Shown here: positions 55,804-64,000 of the stretch, piece after piece | How the letters are laid out: every line of letters begins with the position of its first letter | Numbering within the stretch: the stretch's first letter is position 1 | DNA from: Bacteroidales bacterium | GTDB taxonomy: Bacteria > Bacteroidota > Bacteroidia > Bacteroidales > UBA932 | NCBI GenBank assembly: GCA_017477465.1 | Contig: JAFUVU010000052.1 | Location: forward strand, 1 to 64,000 | Direction of reading: 5' to 3' | DNA: 64,000 bases | Program-made: the position numbers and the translations under genes | Notes under the pieces: model-generated | Databases searched by the model: none | What the model saw: only the letters and a program-made list of their open reading frames with translations | Told to the model about the DNA's origin: nothing

Positions 55804-56895
55804 ATGAAACGTCTTTCACTTGCAGTCCTCCTGCTGTCCGTATCTTTTGCAGCCGCATCTCAAACGCCTGTAAAACTGGAGTTTGACCTTGAGATGCACG
55901 CAACTGTAGTGAACGACGAGTACGACGCCTCAGACGCTGTGCTGGCCACGTCCGGCACGCTTCCCGCAGTGCGCATGGCTCCATATCTGTCGCTGGTCTT
56001 CGGAGAAGGCAGCCGTATTTCCACAGGAGTGAACCTGTGCCGTGATTTCGGTACGCCAGGTGTAGCTCCGTCGGCAGAATGGGCTGTATGGTATCAGCTC
56101 AATCGGCCTGTTTTCACGCTGGCTGCTGGCGTCTTTCCCCGCAGTCTTCTCAAAGGGGAGTATTCCACGCTAATCCTGTCCGACAGCAGACGCTTCTATG
56201 ATGCGCTGCTGGACGGCTTCCTTCTGCAATGGAACAAGGGCCGGTCACATTATGAAATAGCCCTGGACTGGAATGGCAAATTTGACCGCAGCCGTAGGGA
56301 GCAGTTTAACGTAATCACCTCCGGTAAGGGCTGCGTAAATTCCTGGATTTCACTCAACTGGGAAGGCATGTTCCATCATTATGCCGACAGCGAGGAAGTC
56401 TGGGGAGTAGTGGACGATCATGTCCTCCATCCATATATGGAACTCGATTTTGCCGCTTTCCTCCCTTTGCAGAAACTGGCCGTTGAGGCGGGCCCGGTAC
56501 TGGGATACCACTTCGACCGGAGAAAGGAAGACCGTCGTACCAGCCTAGGCGGGCTGCTATCGGCCGAAGTCAGGAAATGGAATGTGGGCATAAGGAACGA
56601 AGCGTATTATGGAGGCTCGCAAGCTCCTTTCTACAAATCGGCCGATGCGAATGGAAATATCTATGGCTCAGACCTGTACATGAGGGCATCCCTCTGGCAG
56701 GTCACTCCCGAATCGGCCCCCGGCTTCTATGACAGGGCCGTCATATATTGGCAGCCGAAAGTTACCCAAGGCGTGCATTTGAAGCTGCTCGTGGCCGCTC
56801 ATTTCGGCAATGGCGGCTTTCTTGGCAGCCAGCAGATAGTCGAGGCCATCATCGACCTTCATCAACTTTGCCTACGTTGGAATAAAAAACACTGA
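55804..56895 (+). CDS. Probable outer-membrane or periplasmic beta-barrel protein
   Basis: 363 residues with a signal peptide (MKRLSLAVLLLSVSFAAASQ). The mature part has many short amphipathic strands with aromatic girdle residues (VWYQLNRPVFTLAAGVFPRS, GRSHYEIALDWNGKFDRS, EVRKWNVGIRNEAYYGGSQA), which suggests a beta-barrel porin-like fold. No family was recognised. It starts 6 bases after ffh and ends 2 bases before the 5'-nucleotidase-like gene, so it may belong to either unit. Confidence 0.6.
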   Translation: MKRLSLAVLLLSVSFAAASQTPVKLEFDLEMHATVVNDEYDASDAVLATSGTLPAVRMAPYLSLVFGEGSRISTGVNLCRDFGTPGVAPSAEWAVWYQLNRPVFTLAAGVFPRSLLKGEYSTLILSDSRRFYDALLDGFLLQWNKGRSHYEIALDWNGKFDRSRREQFNVITSGKGCVNSWISLNWEGMFHHYADSEEVWGVVDDHVLHPYMELDFAAFLPLQKLAVEAGPVLGYHFDRRKEDRRTSLGGLLSAEVRKWNVGIRNEAYYGGSQAPFYKSADANGNIYGSDLYMRASLWQVTPESAPGFYDRAVIYWQPKVTQGVHLKLLVAAHFGNGGFLGSQQIVEAIIDLHQLCLRWNKKH

Positions 56896-56897
56896 CT

Positions 56898-58649
56898 ATG
56901 AAATATTTGAGACTTGCTTCTGTCGTTGTCGCCATGTTCATGAGCTTTGCATGCTCACGTAATCTGAAAGATGGCGACTACACCCTGACCGTCCTCTCCA
57001 CCAACGACGTTCACAGCACCTGGTTCGATTCCACTTACATCGGCGGGCGTCAGAAGAAGTCGCTCTTCGCCATGAATTATTACATAGACAGCGTAAGAAG
57101 GGCCGATGGTTTTGACAACGTTCTTCTTATAGATGCCGGCGACTGTCTGCAAGGGGATAATGCCGCGTACTATTACAATTATGTGGATACTCTGAGCCCC
57201 CATCTTTTCCCAAGGCTCATCGAGTACATGCGTTACGACGCAATCGCCATGGGAAACCACGACATTGAAACCGGTCACCCGGTATATGACAGAGTGCAGA
57301 AGCAGTTGGTGAAGGCCGGCTCGCCGTTTCTGGCAGGCAATGCAATCCGTAACGACAACGGCAGGCCTTACTTCCCCCTATACAAAATGGTGAAGAAAGC
57401 CGGGCTCAGGATTGCGATAATCGGATACAATAATGCCAACATAGCCGGCTGGCTTTCAGAAGATGTCTGGAGCGGGATGCATTTTGTCTCCATCGCAAGC
57501 ATCATTCAGAAAGATGTGGACTATGTACGCGAAAAGGAGCATCCGGATGTTGTGGTTGCCGCCATGCATTCGGCCTGCGGCAGAGGGGATGGCTCGGTTC
57601 TGGAGGCGGAGGCCCTGGACGCTTTCAACCATGTAAAAGGCGTTGACTGGGTAATCTGCGGCCACGATCACAGGCCGTATGTGGAGACGCGTGACAGCTC
57701 GGCCCTTCTGAATTCCGGCAGTCACAGCCGTTTTGTGGGGCACGGTAAGATGCATCTTAAAGTAGAAGGCGGCAAGATTAAGGAGAAAAGCTTCCAGACG
57801 GACCTGATTCCCGTTAAAGCGGAAAAAGCGGATACCGCCATGCGTGCGGCATTCCGTAAAGAGTTTGAGGCGGTAAGGGATTTCACCCTCAGGCAAGTAG
57901 GGCAGCTTAACCTTCCTATCGTCACAAAAGACTCATACGCCGGCATGTCTTCGTATATGAACCTTATCCATTCGGTATGTCTCGAGTGCTCTCCGGCAGA
58001 GCTTTCAATAGCGGCGCCCCTCACATACAATGGCAGCATCAGCGAAGGCCCGCTTGTATTCAACGATCTTTTCACCATCTACCCCTTTGAGAATCAGCTA
58101 TATGTGATTGAAATGACAGGAGCGGAGGTGAAGAAATACTTGGAAGTATCTTACGATCACTGGATTAACACGGTTTCTAAGCCCGATGACCATATCCTGA
58201 AAATCAGCAGCCATGACGATCCGCGCACCGGTCAGCTGGGCTGGTCTTTCATAAACAGGGCATATAATTTCGACTCTGTAGCAGGCTTGAACTATACCGT
58301 GGATGTAACAAAGCCTTTTGGCGACCGTATCCAAATCAGCTCCATGTCTTCTGGTGAAGATTTCGACGAATCCAGAAGTTTCAAAGTTGCAGTTACATCC
58401 TACCGTGCCAGCGGCGGCGGAGACCTTCTTGATCTGGCAGGCGTAGATACCGACGAAATCGAAAAACGTACGGTGGCACGCTACCCTGAAATCCGCAATC
58501 TGATACACCAGCGTCTGGAAAAAGACCCTACAATCGACCCTGAAGAAATTTCGGATCCTTCTTTGATAGGTTCGTGGAAATTCGTTCCAGAGAAGTTGGC
58601 CGCCGAACATTTGGAGGCCGATATGCAGCTTCTCTTCGGCAAACGTTAA
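56898..58649 (+). CDS. 5'-nucleotidase/UshA-like metallophosphatase lipoprotein
   Basis: 583 residues with a lipobox (SFACSR). The calcineurin-like metal-binding motifs are in order: STNDVHSTW, IDAGDCLQGDN, MGNHDIETG, AAMHSACGRG and CGHDHRPYV. The 5'-nucleotidase C-terminal domain (TYNGSISEGPLVFNDLFTIY, YPFENQLYVIEMTGAEVKKY, TSYRASGGGDLL) completes the family layout. It should hydrolyse nucleotides or UDP-sugars outside the inner membrane, allowing nucleoside uptake. It overlaps the convergent antiporter gene by 4 bases. Confidence 0.93.
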   Translation: MKYLRLASVVVAMFMSFACSRNLKDGDYTLTVLSTNDVHSTWFDSTYIGGRQKKSLFAMNYYIDSVRRADGFDNVLLIDAGDCLQGDNAAYYYNYVDTLSPHLFPRLIEYMRYDAIAMGNHDIETGHPVYDRVQKQLVKAGSPFLAGNAIRNDNGRPYFPLYKMVKKAGLRIAIIGYNNANIAGWLSEDVWSGMHFVSIASIIQKDVDYVREKEHPDVVVAAMHSACGRGDGSVLEAEALDAFNHVKGVDWVICGHDHRPYVETRDSSALLNSGSHSRFVGHGKMHLKVEGGKIKEKSFQTDLIPVKAEKADTAMRAAFRKEFEAVRDFTLRQVGQLNLPIVTKDSYAGMSSYMNLIHSVCLECSPAELSIAAPLTYNGSISEGPLVFNDLFTIYPFENQLYVIEMTGAEVKKYLEVSYDHWINTVSKPDDHILKISSHDDPRTGQLGWSFINRAYNFDSVAGLNYTVDVTKPFGDRIQISSMSSGEDFDESRSFKVAVTSYRASGGGDLLDLAGVDTDEIEKRTVARYPEIRNLIHQRLEKDPTIDPEEISDPSLIGSWKFVPEKLAAEHLEADMQLLFGKR

Positions 58650-60895
58650 AGAGCCATCAGCGCTTCCATATCCTTGTGCTCTCCGACGAGCCACAGAATA
58701 TCGCCTTCTTCCAAAGGAAGAGTGGCGTTTGGCACGTGCAGGGCGCCGTCTTCTTTCTCGATTCCGGCCACAAGGCAGTGGTAGCGATTGCGAATGCCGC
58801 TGTCTTTTAGGGTTTTGCCAAGGAAGGGAGAATCCTTCTCTATCGATAGTTTGCGTAGCACCATCTCGCCGGCGCTCAGGTCTTCCGGCAGTTTGTCATC
58901 CGGGCTTTGAAGGGCGGCGCCGAATTTCTCCAGATCGGCATCTGTGCCAATTACCTGGATACGGTCGTGCGGGAATATGCGGTCGCTGGCTTTGGGGATG
59001 TTGATTCGCTTGTTTCCGCGCAGGATTGAGACTACATGCACTCCGTATTCCTGGCCGAAGTTGAGGGTGTGCAGCTCGCTGCCGGCCCACGGAATTTCTG
59101 CGGGGATGTCAAAATCGGCAAGGTGCAGGTCTTTGTCTATCAGTCTTGTAGCGTATGCCGGTTTGGTTTCTCCCAGATATTCCGCCCTCATCTCGCGGGA
59201 GCGGAGGTTGGTCATGAAGGTCTGTTCTATGCGGTGGGAAGATCTCTTGATCCAGCTGTTGAACAGCATCAGCGCTACGAGGGCGAAAGCGAGCAGCAGA
59301 ATCAATAGGACCGATATATGGAACAAGCGGGCAAGGACGTAAAATACGAAGCCCATCGCAATGATAAGGCGGATCACAACGCTTGCGACCAGCGGGGCGC
59401 GATTGGATTTGGACGCTTCCCAGAGGCTGCGGGACTCTTCGCTCTTATTCATCTTGATTACCATCGACCTCAGGAACGGAGCCATGCTGCCGATGATGAC
59501 GACGGCAGTTGCGATGCGGGCCCAAATATCAGGAAGCCAGCGGCTTACCAAAGGTTGGACGGCACCGAAGCCGATTATGCAAACCGCCACGCACAGAATT
59601 CCGTACAGCAGGACGGCGCGTACAACGGGGGACAGGTATTGTTTCCAGGGGCTGTCTTTACCGGAACGGGGCTCTGCAGCCTGGGCGTAATTGTCCAGGA
59701 AGGTTTTGGCCTTTTCCGGCAAGATTTTATAGACGGTGTTGTATGCAGGCTCGGCCAGACGTATCATGTACGGCGTCAGGAAGATGGTGATGACGGACAC
59801 GGCGACCACGATAGGGTAGAGGAAGTTGCTGGTGACTCCGAGGGCTACTCCCAGGGAGGCTATGATGAAAGCAAATTCGCCTATCTGAGTGAGCGAGAAG
59901 CCGCATTGCAGCGCAGTTTTAAGAGGCTGACCGGACAGCAGTACGCCGGCCGTGGCAAAAGTGGCCTGGCCGATGATGATGGTAAGCGTAATGATAAGAA
60001 TAGGAAGCCAATACTGGGCTATCATTGCCGGATCGACCATCATGCCCACCGATACGAAGAAGATGGCACCGAACAGGTCTTTTACCGGTTTTACCAGACG
60101 CTCGATATGCTCTGCTTCAAGTGTCTCGGCAAGGATGGAGCCCATGATAAATGCGCCGAAGGCCGATGAAAAGCCGGTTTTGGCGGCAATCACTACCATC
60201 ATGAAGCACAGCCCCAGCGAGACGACGAGAAGGGTCTCGTCGTTCATCAATTTACGGGTTTTGCGCAGGAACAGCGGAATAAGATAAATGCCGACAAGCA
60301 GCCACAGAACCAGGAAAAAGACTAGCTTCAGGATGCTTCTTACCAGCTCTCCTCCTTCAAAATTTGCCGATACTGACACGGTGGACAAAACAACCATGAG
60401 CACTACGGCCAGGATATCCTCCAGAATCAGGATGGACATGACCAGCGAAGCGAATTTTTTCTTCGCAAGTCCCAGATCCTCAAATGCTTTGTAAATGATT
60501 GTGGTTGAGGACATGGAAATCATCCCTCCTAGGAAGAGGGCGTCCATCTTGCTCCACCCGAAGGCCGATCCTACCATGAACCCCAGGAAAATCATTCCGA
60601 AGATTATAGTGAGCGCGGCAATGATTGCCGGGCCGCCCACTTTGACAATCTTCTTGAAGCTGAATTCAAGTCCCAGGGCAAACAGAAGGAAGATTACGCC
60701 GATATCACTCCAGACATGGATGCTGGCGGCATCCATCACCGAAGGAGTGAGTGAAAAATGAGGACTGGCTATGAATCCCGCTACGATATAGCCGAGCACC
60801 AACGGTTGCTTCAACTTTTTGAAGACAAGCGTCATAACGCCGGCGCAAATAAGGATTAGCGCCAGATCGGCAATCAGCGGGGCCAGTTCGTTCAT
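58646..60895 (-). CDS. CPA2-family monovalent cation:proton antiporter with two RCK-C-like domains
   Basis: 749 residues. About 12 membrane helices in the first 400 residues, with the antiporter signature SDIGVIFLLFALGLEFSFKK and the CPA2 region SMSSTTIIYKAFEDLGL. A shorter membrane segment follows (about 425-545). The C-terminal 190 residues have two TrkA_C-like domains: HTLNFGQEYGVHVVSILRGN and KTLKDSGIRNRYHCLVAGIE. No NAD-binding RCK-N domain was seen. It probably exports K+ or Na+ in exchange for protons. The start directly follows the RNase Y stop, so the two are one unit. Confidence 0.88.
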   Translation of the reverse strand: MNELAPLIADLALILICAGVMTLVFKKLKQPLVLGYIVAGFIASPHFSLTPSVMDAASIHVWSDIGVIFLLFALGLEFSFKKIVKVGGPAIIAALTIIFGMIFLGFMVGSAFGWSKMDALFLGGMISMSSTTIIYKAFEDLGLAKKKFASLVMSILILEDILAVVLMVVLSTVSVSANFEGGELVRSILKLVFFLVLWLLVGIYLIPLFLRKTRKLMNDETLLVVSLGLCFMMVVIAAKTGFSSAFGAFIMGSILAETLEAEHIERLVKPVKDLFGAIFFVSVGMMVDPAMIAQYWLPILIITLTIIIGQATFATAGVLLSGQPLKTALQCGFSLTQIGEFAFIIASLGVALGVTSNFLYPIVVAVSVITIFLTPYMIRLAEPAYNTVYKILPEKAKTFLDNYAQAAEPRSGKDSPWKQYLSPVVRAVLLYGILCVAVCIIGFGAVQPLVSRWLPDIWARIATAVVIIGSMAPFLRSMVIKMNKSEESRSLWEASKSNRAPLVASVVIRLIIAMGFVFYVLARLFHISVLLILLLAFALVALMLFNSWIKRSSHRIEQTFMTNLRSREMRAEYLGETKPAYATRLIDKDLHLADFDIPAEIPWAGSELHTLNFGQEYGVHVVSILRGNKRINIPKASDRIFPHDRIQVIGTDADLEKFGAALQSPDDKLPEDLSAGEMVLRKLSIEKDSPFLGKTLKDSGIRNRYHCLVAGIEKEDGALHVPNATLPLEEGDILWLVGEHKDMEALMAL

Positions 60896-62437
60896 TTACT
60901 TGGCGTAGGCTACTGAACGGGTTTCCCGGATAACGGTGATTTTCACCTGGCCGGGGTAGGTCATTTCGTCTTGGATTTTCTTCGCTATTTCGCTGGAGAG
61001 GACTTCGGCGTCGTGGTCGGACACTTGTTCCGCTCCTACGATGACTCTGAGTTCGCGGCCGGCCTGGATGGCATAAGCCTTGGTAACTCCGGGATATGCT
61101 CCGGCCAGATTCTCCATGCCGCGTAAACGCTTGATATAGCTTTCGATGACTTCTCGGCGGGCGCCGGGACGTGCACCTGAGATGGCGTCGCCGACCAGGA
61201 CGAGCGGTGCGTAGAGAGAGGTCATCTCCGTCTCTTCGTGGTGAGCTCCGATAGCGTTGCAGATTTCGGGCTTTTCCTTATACTGTTCGGCCAGTTTCAT
61301 GCCCAGCAGAGCGTGCGGCAGATCCGGGTCTTCTTCGGATACTTTGCCGATATCGTGCAGGAGACCGGCGCGTTTGGCAATCTTGGGATTGAGGCCCAGT
61401 TCGGAGGCCAGGATGGCGCAGATATTTGCAACTTCGCGGGAGTGCTGGAGCAGGTTCTGACCATAGGAGGAACGGTATTTCATGCGGCCGATAAGGCGAA
61501 CCAGTTCCATTGAAAGGCCATGGATGCCGAGGTCGATGCAGGTGCGTTTGCCGGTTTCCAGAATCTCTTCTTCCAGTTGTTTCTGGACCTTGGCCACCAC
61601 TTCTTCGATGCGGGCGGGGTGGATGCGGCCGTCCACTACGAGCTGATGCAGGGCAAGACGTGCAACTTCGCGGCGGACAGGGTCGAAAGCGCTGAGGAGG
61701 ATGGCATCCGGGGTGTCGTCAACTACTATTTCGACGCCTGTTGCGGCTTCCAGTGCGCGGATGTTACGTCCTTCGCGACCAATGATGCGGCCTTTGATTT
61801 CGTCGTTTTCTATGGGGAAGGTTGTGACCGCGTTTTCAATTGCGGTTTCCGTTGCTGTACGCTGTATTGTATTGATAACGATGCGTTTGGCTTCTTTGGC
61901 GGCGTTTAGACGGGCTTCGTCCATGCAGTCGTTGATGTAGGCTTGGGCCTGGGTGCGGGCCTCGGCTTTCATTGATTCCATCAGCTGGTTCTTGGCGTCC
62001 TGGGCGCTCATGCCGGCGATGGTCTCGATCTGGCGGATTACCTGGCCGCGAAGATCTTCGTATTCCTCTTCCTTGGCTTTGAGCTGCTCTTCCTGGAGTT
62101 TCAGGTTTTGCTTCTGGTTTTCAAGTTCTTTGTTTTTGCGGTCCGCCTCGTTCATCTTTTGGTTGAGGGTGTTTTCCTTCTGTTTGATGCGGTTTTCCGC
62201 CTCCCTCAGCTGGGCGTTCTTTTCGTTGACCGTCTTTTCGTGTTCGCTCTTCAGGGACAGGTACTTCTCTTTTGCCTGGAGGATGCGTTCGTTCTTGAGT
62301 TTTTCGCCTTCAATTTCCGCTTTTTCAAGGATTTCATCCCTTTTGCCCTTAAGGATAGCACGGCGGATAAGTATGTAAGCTACCAGCGCTATGATTGCGC
62401 CGATAACAGCTCCGATGATTGCACTTATGATATTCAT
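60896..62437 (-). CDS. rny: Ribonuclease Y
   Basis: 513 residues from the ATG at 62437 ([20 protein letters not shown]), which begins with the membrane anchor; upstream in-frame starts lie inside a terminator region. A long coiled coil (about 30-190) leads to the KH domain ([20 protein letters not shown]) and the HD domain ([34 protein letters not shown]). It is the membrane-bound endoribonuclease that starts mRNA decay in many bacteria. The antiporter gene follows without a gap. Confidence 0.96.
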   Translation of the reverse strand: MNIISAIIGAVIGAIIALVAYILIRRAILKGKRDEILEKAEIEGEKLKNERILQAKEKYLSLKSEHEKTVNEKNAQLREAENRIKQKENTLNQKMNEADRKNKELENQKQNLKLQEEQLKAKEEEYEDLRGQVIRQIETIAGMSAQDAKNQLMESMKAEARTQAQAYINDCMDEARLNAAKEAKRIVINTIQRTATETAIENAVTTFPIENDEIKGRIIGREGRNIRALEAATGVEIVVDDTPDAILLSAFDPVRREVARLALHQLVVDGRIHPARIEEVVAKVQKQLEEEILETGKRTCIDLGIHGLSMELVRLIGRMKYRSSYGQNLLQHSREVANICAILASELGLNPKIAKRAGLLHDIGKVSEEDPDLPHALLGMKLAEQYKEKPEICNAIGAHHEETEMTSLYAPLVLVGDAISGARPGARREVIESYIKRLRGMENLAGAYPGVTKAYAIQAGRELRVIVGAEQVSDHDAEVLSSEIAKKIQDEMTYPGQVKITVIRETRSVAYAK

Positions 62438-62480
62438 AAAATATATTGTTGTATGTAAGGTTTTAGTAATCAATATAAAA

Positions 62481-62513
62481 AACACGTCTGTTTCAAAAGA
62501 AAACAGACGTGTT
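62481..62513 (-). terminator. Intrinsic terminator downstream of the 6S-like RNA
   Basis: A perfect 13-base-pair stem (62481-62493 with 62501-62513) and a 7-base loop. On the minus strand it is followed by TTTTTTATATT. It lies upstream of rny, so the rny promoter must be between it and 62437. Confidence 0.8.
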
Positions 62514-62514
62514 G

Positions 62515-62710
62515 GAAAAAAAGCCGTCAGCATCTAGTCAGAAAATCTTATGGGAATAAGATTTGGGTTCCGACCGGTTTCTGATATCCCATGTCCTGCA
62601 CCAGTGGCACAGAATCCCCTTTCGGGTAACTTGGGGCCCGTCATCCCCGGCCTGAGACAACCCGGTTTCGTTGAAACGTGTTGATTTCAGCTTTCGATGG
62701 GTGACGGCTA
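62515..62710 (-). ncRNA. ssrS: 6S RNA candidate
   Basis: An about 190-base gap after zapA with no gene. Its ends pair: minus-strand AGCCGTCA (62702-62709) with TGACGGCT (62522-62529), followed by a run of T. The interior can form a long, interrupted hairpin (CCGGGTTGTCTCAGGCCGG; ATCTTATTCCCATAAGAT). Length, long-rod fold and a location directly downstream of zapA match 6S RNA, which binds the housekeeping RNA polymerase. The assignment rests on context and the closing stem, not on a covariance model. Confidence 0.65.
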
Positions 62711-62998
62711 TTGTGCACTGTTGTCCTGCAGATATCTTGCAAGGTCTTCTTCCAGCTGCTTTTCGGCACCTGCGTAGCGGTCGATATCTTGTTGGAGGCC
62801 AAGGCGCACCACCGTTTCGTTGAGAGCTACCATGGAAAGAATGTCGGATGTCGTTTTTCCAGGGTGGCTTCTGGTGTAGGTGGCGAAGCGTTTGTTTATG
62901 ACCTCTGCGGCAAGGCGGTACAATTGTTCCTGCTCCGGGGTGTGGGCAGTGAGATTGTAGGTTCCGCCTGCAATTTTGACGCTGATTTTCTGGTCCAT
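62708..62998 (-). CDS. zapA: Cell division protein ZapA
   Basis: 96 residues from the ATG at 62998, which overlaps the stop of the previous gene by one base (TAATG). ISVKIAGGTYNLTAHTPEQE is the beta-strand region and the remaining part forms the helical dimerisation region (LRYLAAEVINKRFATY-like, ILSMVALNETVVRLG). ZapA bundles FtsZ protofilaments. The stop overlaps the 5' end of the 6S-like RNA by about 3 bases. Confidence 0.9.
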   Translation of the reverse strand: MDQKISVKIAGGTYNLTAHTPEQEQLYRLAAEVINKRFATYTRSHPGKTTSDILSMVALNETVVRLGLQQDIDRYAGAEKQLEEDLARYLQDNSAQ

Positions 62999-63267
62999 TA
63001 CGCTTCCTCCAGGTAGGAGATGCATTTATCAATCTCCTTGATTAGTGTATCGACCTTGGCTTTTGCATCCGTGGGGACGGCGGCGCTGAAAGCTTCGGTG
63101 AGTTTGCGGGTCTGAATCTCGGACTCCAGTTCCATTATCTGTTTTCGCAGGGTGGCGCCGGTTTCTTCGCGCTCTTGTAGCTCTTCGCGGAGACGTTGAT
63201 TCTCTGCTTTCTCAGCCTCATAGAGTGCGATCAGCTGTTCAATATGTTTGCGTACATTATCCAGCAT
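62998..63267 (-). CDS. Small coiled-coil protein, ZapB-like
   Basis: 89 residues, mostly one coiled coil (YEAEKAENQRLREELQEREE, LRKQIMELESEIQTRKLTEA) with a short C-terminal helix (VDTLIKEIDKCISYLEEA). Its place directly before zapA, with a one-base overlap, suggests a divisome role comparable to ZapB, but the sequence is too simple to prove homology. Confidence 0.75.
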   Translation of the reverse strand: MLDNVRKHIEQLIALYEAEKAENQRLREELQEREETGATLRKQIMELESEIQTRKLTEAFSAAVPTDAKAKVDTLIKEIDKCISYLEEA

Positions 63268-63300
63268 GGCCGGTTTTTCCCTATTCTGTGCAAATTTACA

Positions 63301-63340
63301 AAAAAACTTCCAATGTTTAGCTTGACATTGGAAGTTTTTT
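63301..63340. terminator. Bidirectional intrinsic terminator
   Basis: A perfect 15-base-pair stem (63301-63315 with 63326-63340) with A-run and T-run at its base, separating the zapB-like gene from the purine nucleoside phosphorylase gene. Confidence 0.85.
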
Positions 63341-63344
63341 TAAA

Positions 63345-63417
63345 AATAACCTGCTTCATATGCGACATTTGCCCGGAATAGGGTCGCGAAGCGACTGGAG
63401 CGTTGAAGCAGGTTATT
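63345..63417 (-). terminator. Long hairpin downstream of the purine nucleoside phosphorylase gene
   Basis: AATAACCTGCTTCA (63345-63358) pairs with TGAAGCAGGTTATT (63404-63417), enclosing 45 bases that themselves contain GCGAC/GTCGC pairs and CGCGAAGCG. Minus-strand T-run follows. It may be a terminator or a dispersed REP-like element. Confidence 0.6.
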
Positions 63418-63429
63418 ATTATAACCCTG

Positions 63430-64000
63430 CTATATGCGTGTCAGCAGGCGCTTTAGGAGCAGCGTCATTTTGTCCGCTGCCGCATCGGCGGCTTTTACGA
63501 TGGCCTCGCCGTCCGTTACGTAATCTTCATCGTCAGTGGCGTGCGCGACGTCGGTTATGACCGAGATGCCGAACACGGGAATGCTGCTGTGGCGGGCTAC
63601 GATAACCTCCGGCGTCGTGCTCATGCCTACTGCATCGGCACCTATGGTGCGGAAGTAGCGGTATTCTGCGGGCGTTTCATAGCAAGGACCCGTGCATGCG
63701 ACATACACGCCTTTTTGCAGCGCGATGCCTTCCTCTTTCGCGATTTCTTCCACCTGCCTGATGAGGGCGGGGTCGTAGGGCCTTGTCATATCGGGGAACC
63801 TGGGGCCGAAACTTTCAAGATTGGGGCCGATGAGGGGATTTGGCAGGAGGTTGATATGGTCGCGGATTATCATCAGGTCGCCAACGTGGTAACTGAGGTT
63901 GGTGCCTCCGGCTGCGTTGGATACAAACAGGTACTTTATGCCGAGGGTAATCATTACGCGGATGGGGAGGACTACAAGATCCATCCCATAGCCTTCGTAA
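63430..64000 (-). CDS. Purine nucleoside phosphorylase, C-terminal part (5' end outside window)
   Basis: The frame runs to the window edge, so the N-terminus is missing; about 190 residues are visible, starting YEGYGMDLVVLPIRVM. Family motifs: FVSNAAGGTN, GPRFPDMTRPYD, GVYVACTGPCYETPAEYRYF, GADAVGMSTTPEVIVARHS and VITDVAH. These match the trimeric purine nucleoside phosphorylase (inosine/guanosine) type. It cleaves purine nucleosides with phosphate for salvage. A long hairpin lies just downstream. Confidence 0.93.
   Translation of the reverse strand, partial: YEGYGMDLVVLPIRVMITLGIKYLFVSNAAGGTNLSYHVGDLMIIRDHINLLPNPLIGPNLESFGPRFPDMTRPYDPALIRQVEEIAKEEGIALQKGVYVACTGPCYETPAEYRYFRTIGADAVGMSTTPEVIVARHSSIPVFGISVITDVAHATDDEDYVTDGEAIVKAADAAADKMTLLLKRLLTRI

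Overview
The window looks like a chromosomal segment of a GC-moderate to GC-rich member of the Bacteroidales (Bacteroidota). The evidence is TAnnTTTG-type -7 promoter boxes upstream of several genes (for example TATCTTTG before gyrB and tig, TATATTTG before ffh and hipB), the lack of strong Shine-Dalgarno sequences, many short-lipobox lipoproteins, fimbrillin-like and DUF4493/DUF6359-type lipoproteins, and a tig-clpP-clpX block together with a zapB-like/zapA/6S-type RNA/RNase Y block. No rRNA is present, so genus is not assigned.

Region 1 (1-24760) is a large carbohydrate-active cluster, all on the plus strand and packed with 4-base ATGA overlaps. Its left half (1-12341) has lipoproteins with a fimbrillin-like N-terminal domain, endonuclease/exonuclease/phosphatase (EEP) domains in three different architectures, an EEP-GH97 fusion, an SGNH esterase, an FAD-dependent oxidoreductase and a GH35/DUF5597-like beta-galactosidase. 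A hipBA toxin-antitoxin module with its own promoter follows, and hipA overlaps the next glycosidase gene. The right half has a GH39-like enzyme, three GH3 enzymes, a GH10 xylanase and a DAACS-type symporter. There is no SusC/SusD pair in the window. The enzyme set suggests breakdown of xylan-like hemicellulose or plant glycosides.

Region 2 (about 25056-32706) is a candidate 7.6 kb genomic island. An exact 18-base direct repeat, TTTTTGTGGAGTATAGGG, lies at both ends. The right copy covers the 3' end of a tRNA-Ala(CGC) gene and the left copy sits beside an orphan terminator. Cargo: a small ABC transporter pair, a truncated ATPase gene, a type II restriction-modification system (putative endonuclease plus cytosine-5 methyltransferase), a DUF4209-like protein, a Vsr mismatch endonuclease, a nucleoside deoxyribosyltransferase-like protein and small unknown genes. 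No integrase is visible.

Region 3 (32695-64000) is core chromosome: phosphoglucomutase/phosphomannomutase, a THUMP-like methyltransferase carrying repeat-derived insertions, nth, ftsE, a large TPR protein with an outer-membrane barrel, gyrB, a PgpH-like HD phosphodiesterase, tig-clpP-clpX, a tyrosine phosphatase with an acyl-CoA ligase, cardiolipin synthase, ffh, a 5'-nucleotidase-like lipoprotein, a CPA2 antiporter, RNase Y, a 6S-like RNA, zapA, a zapB-like gene and the 3' part of a purine nucleoside phosphorylase gene cut by the window end.
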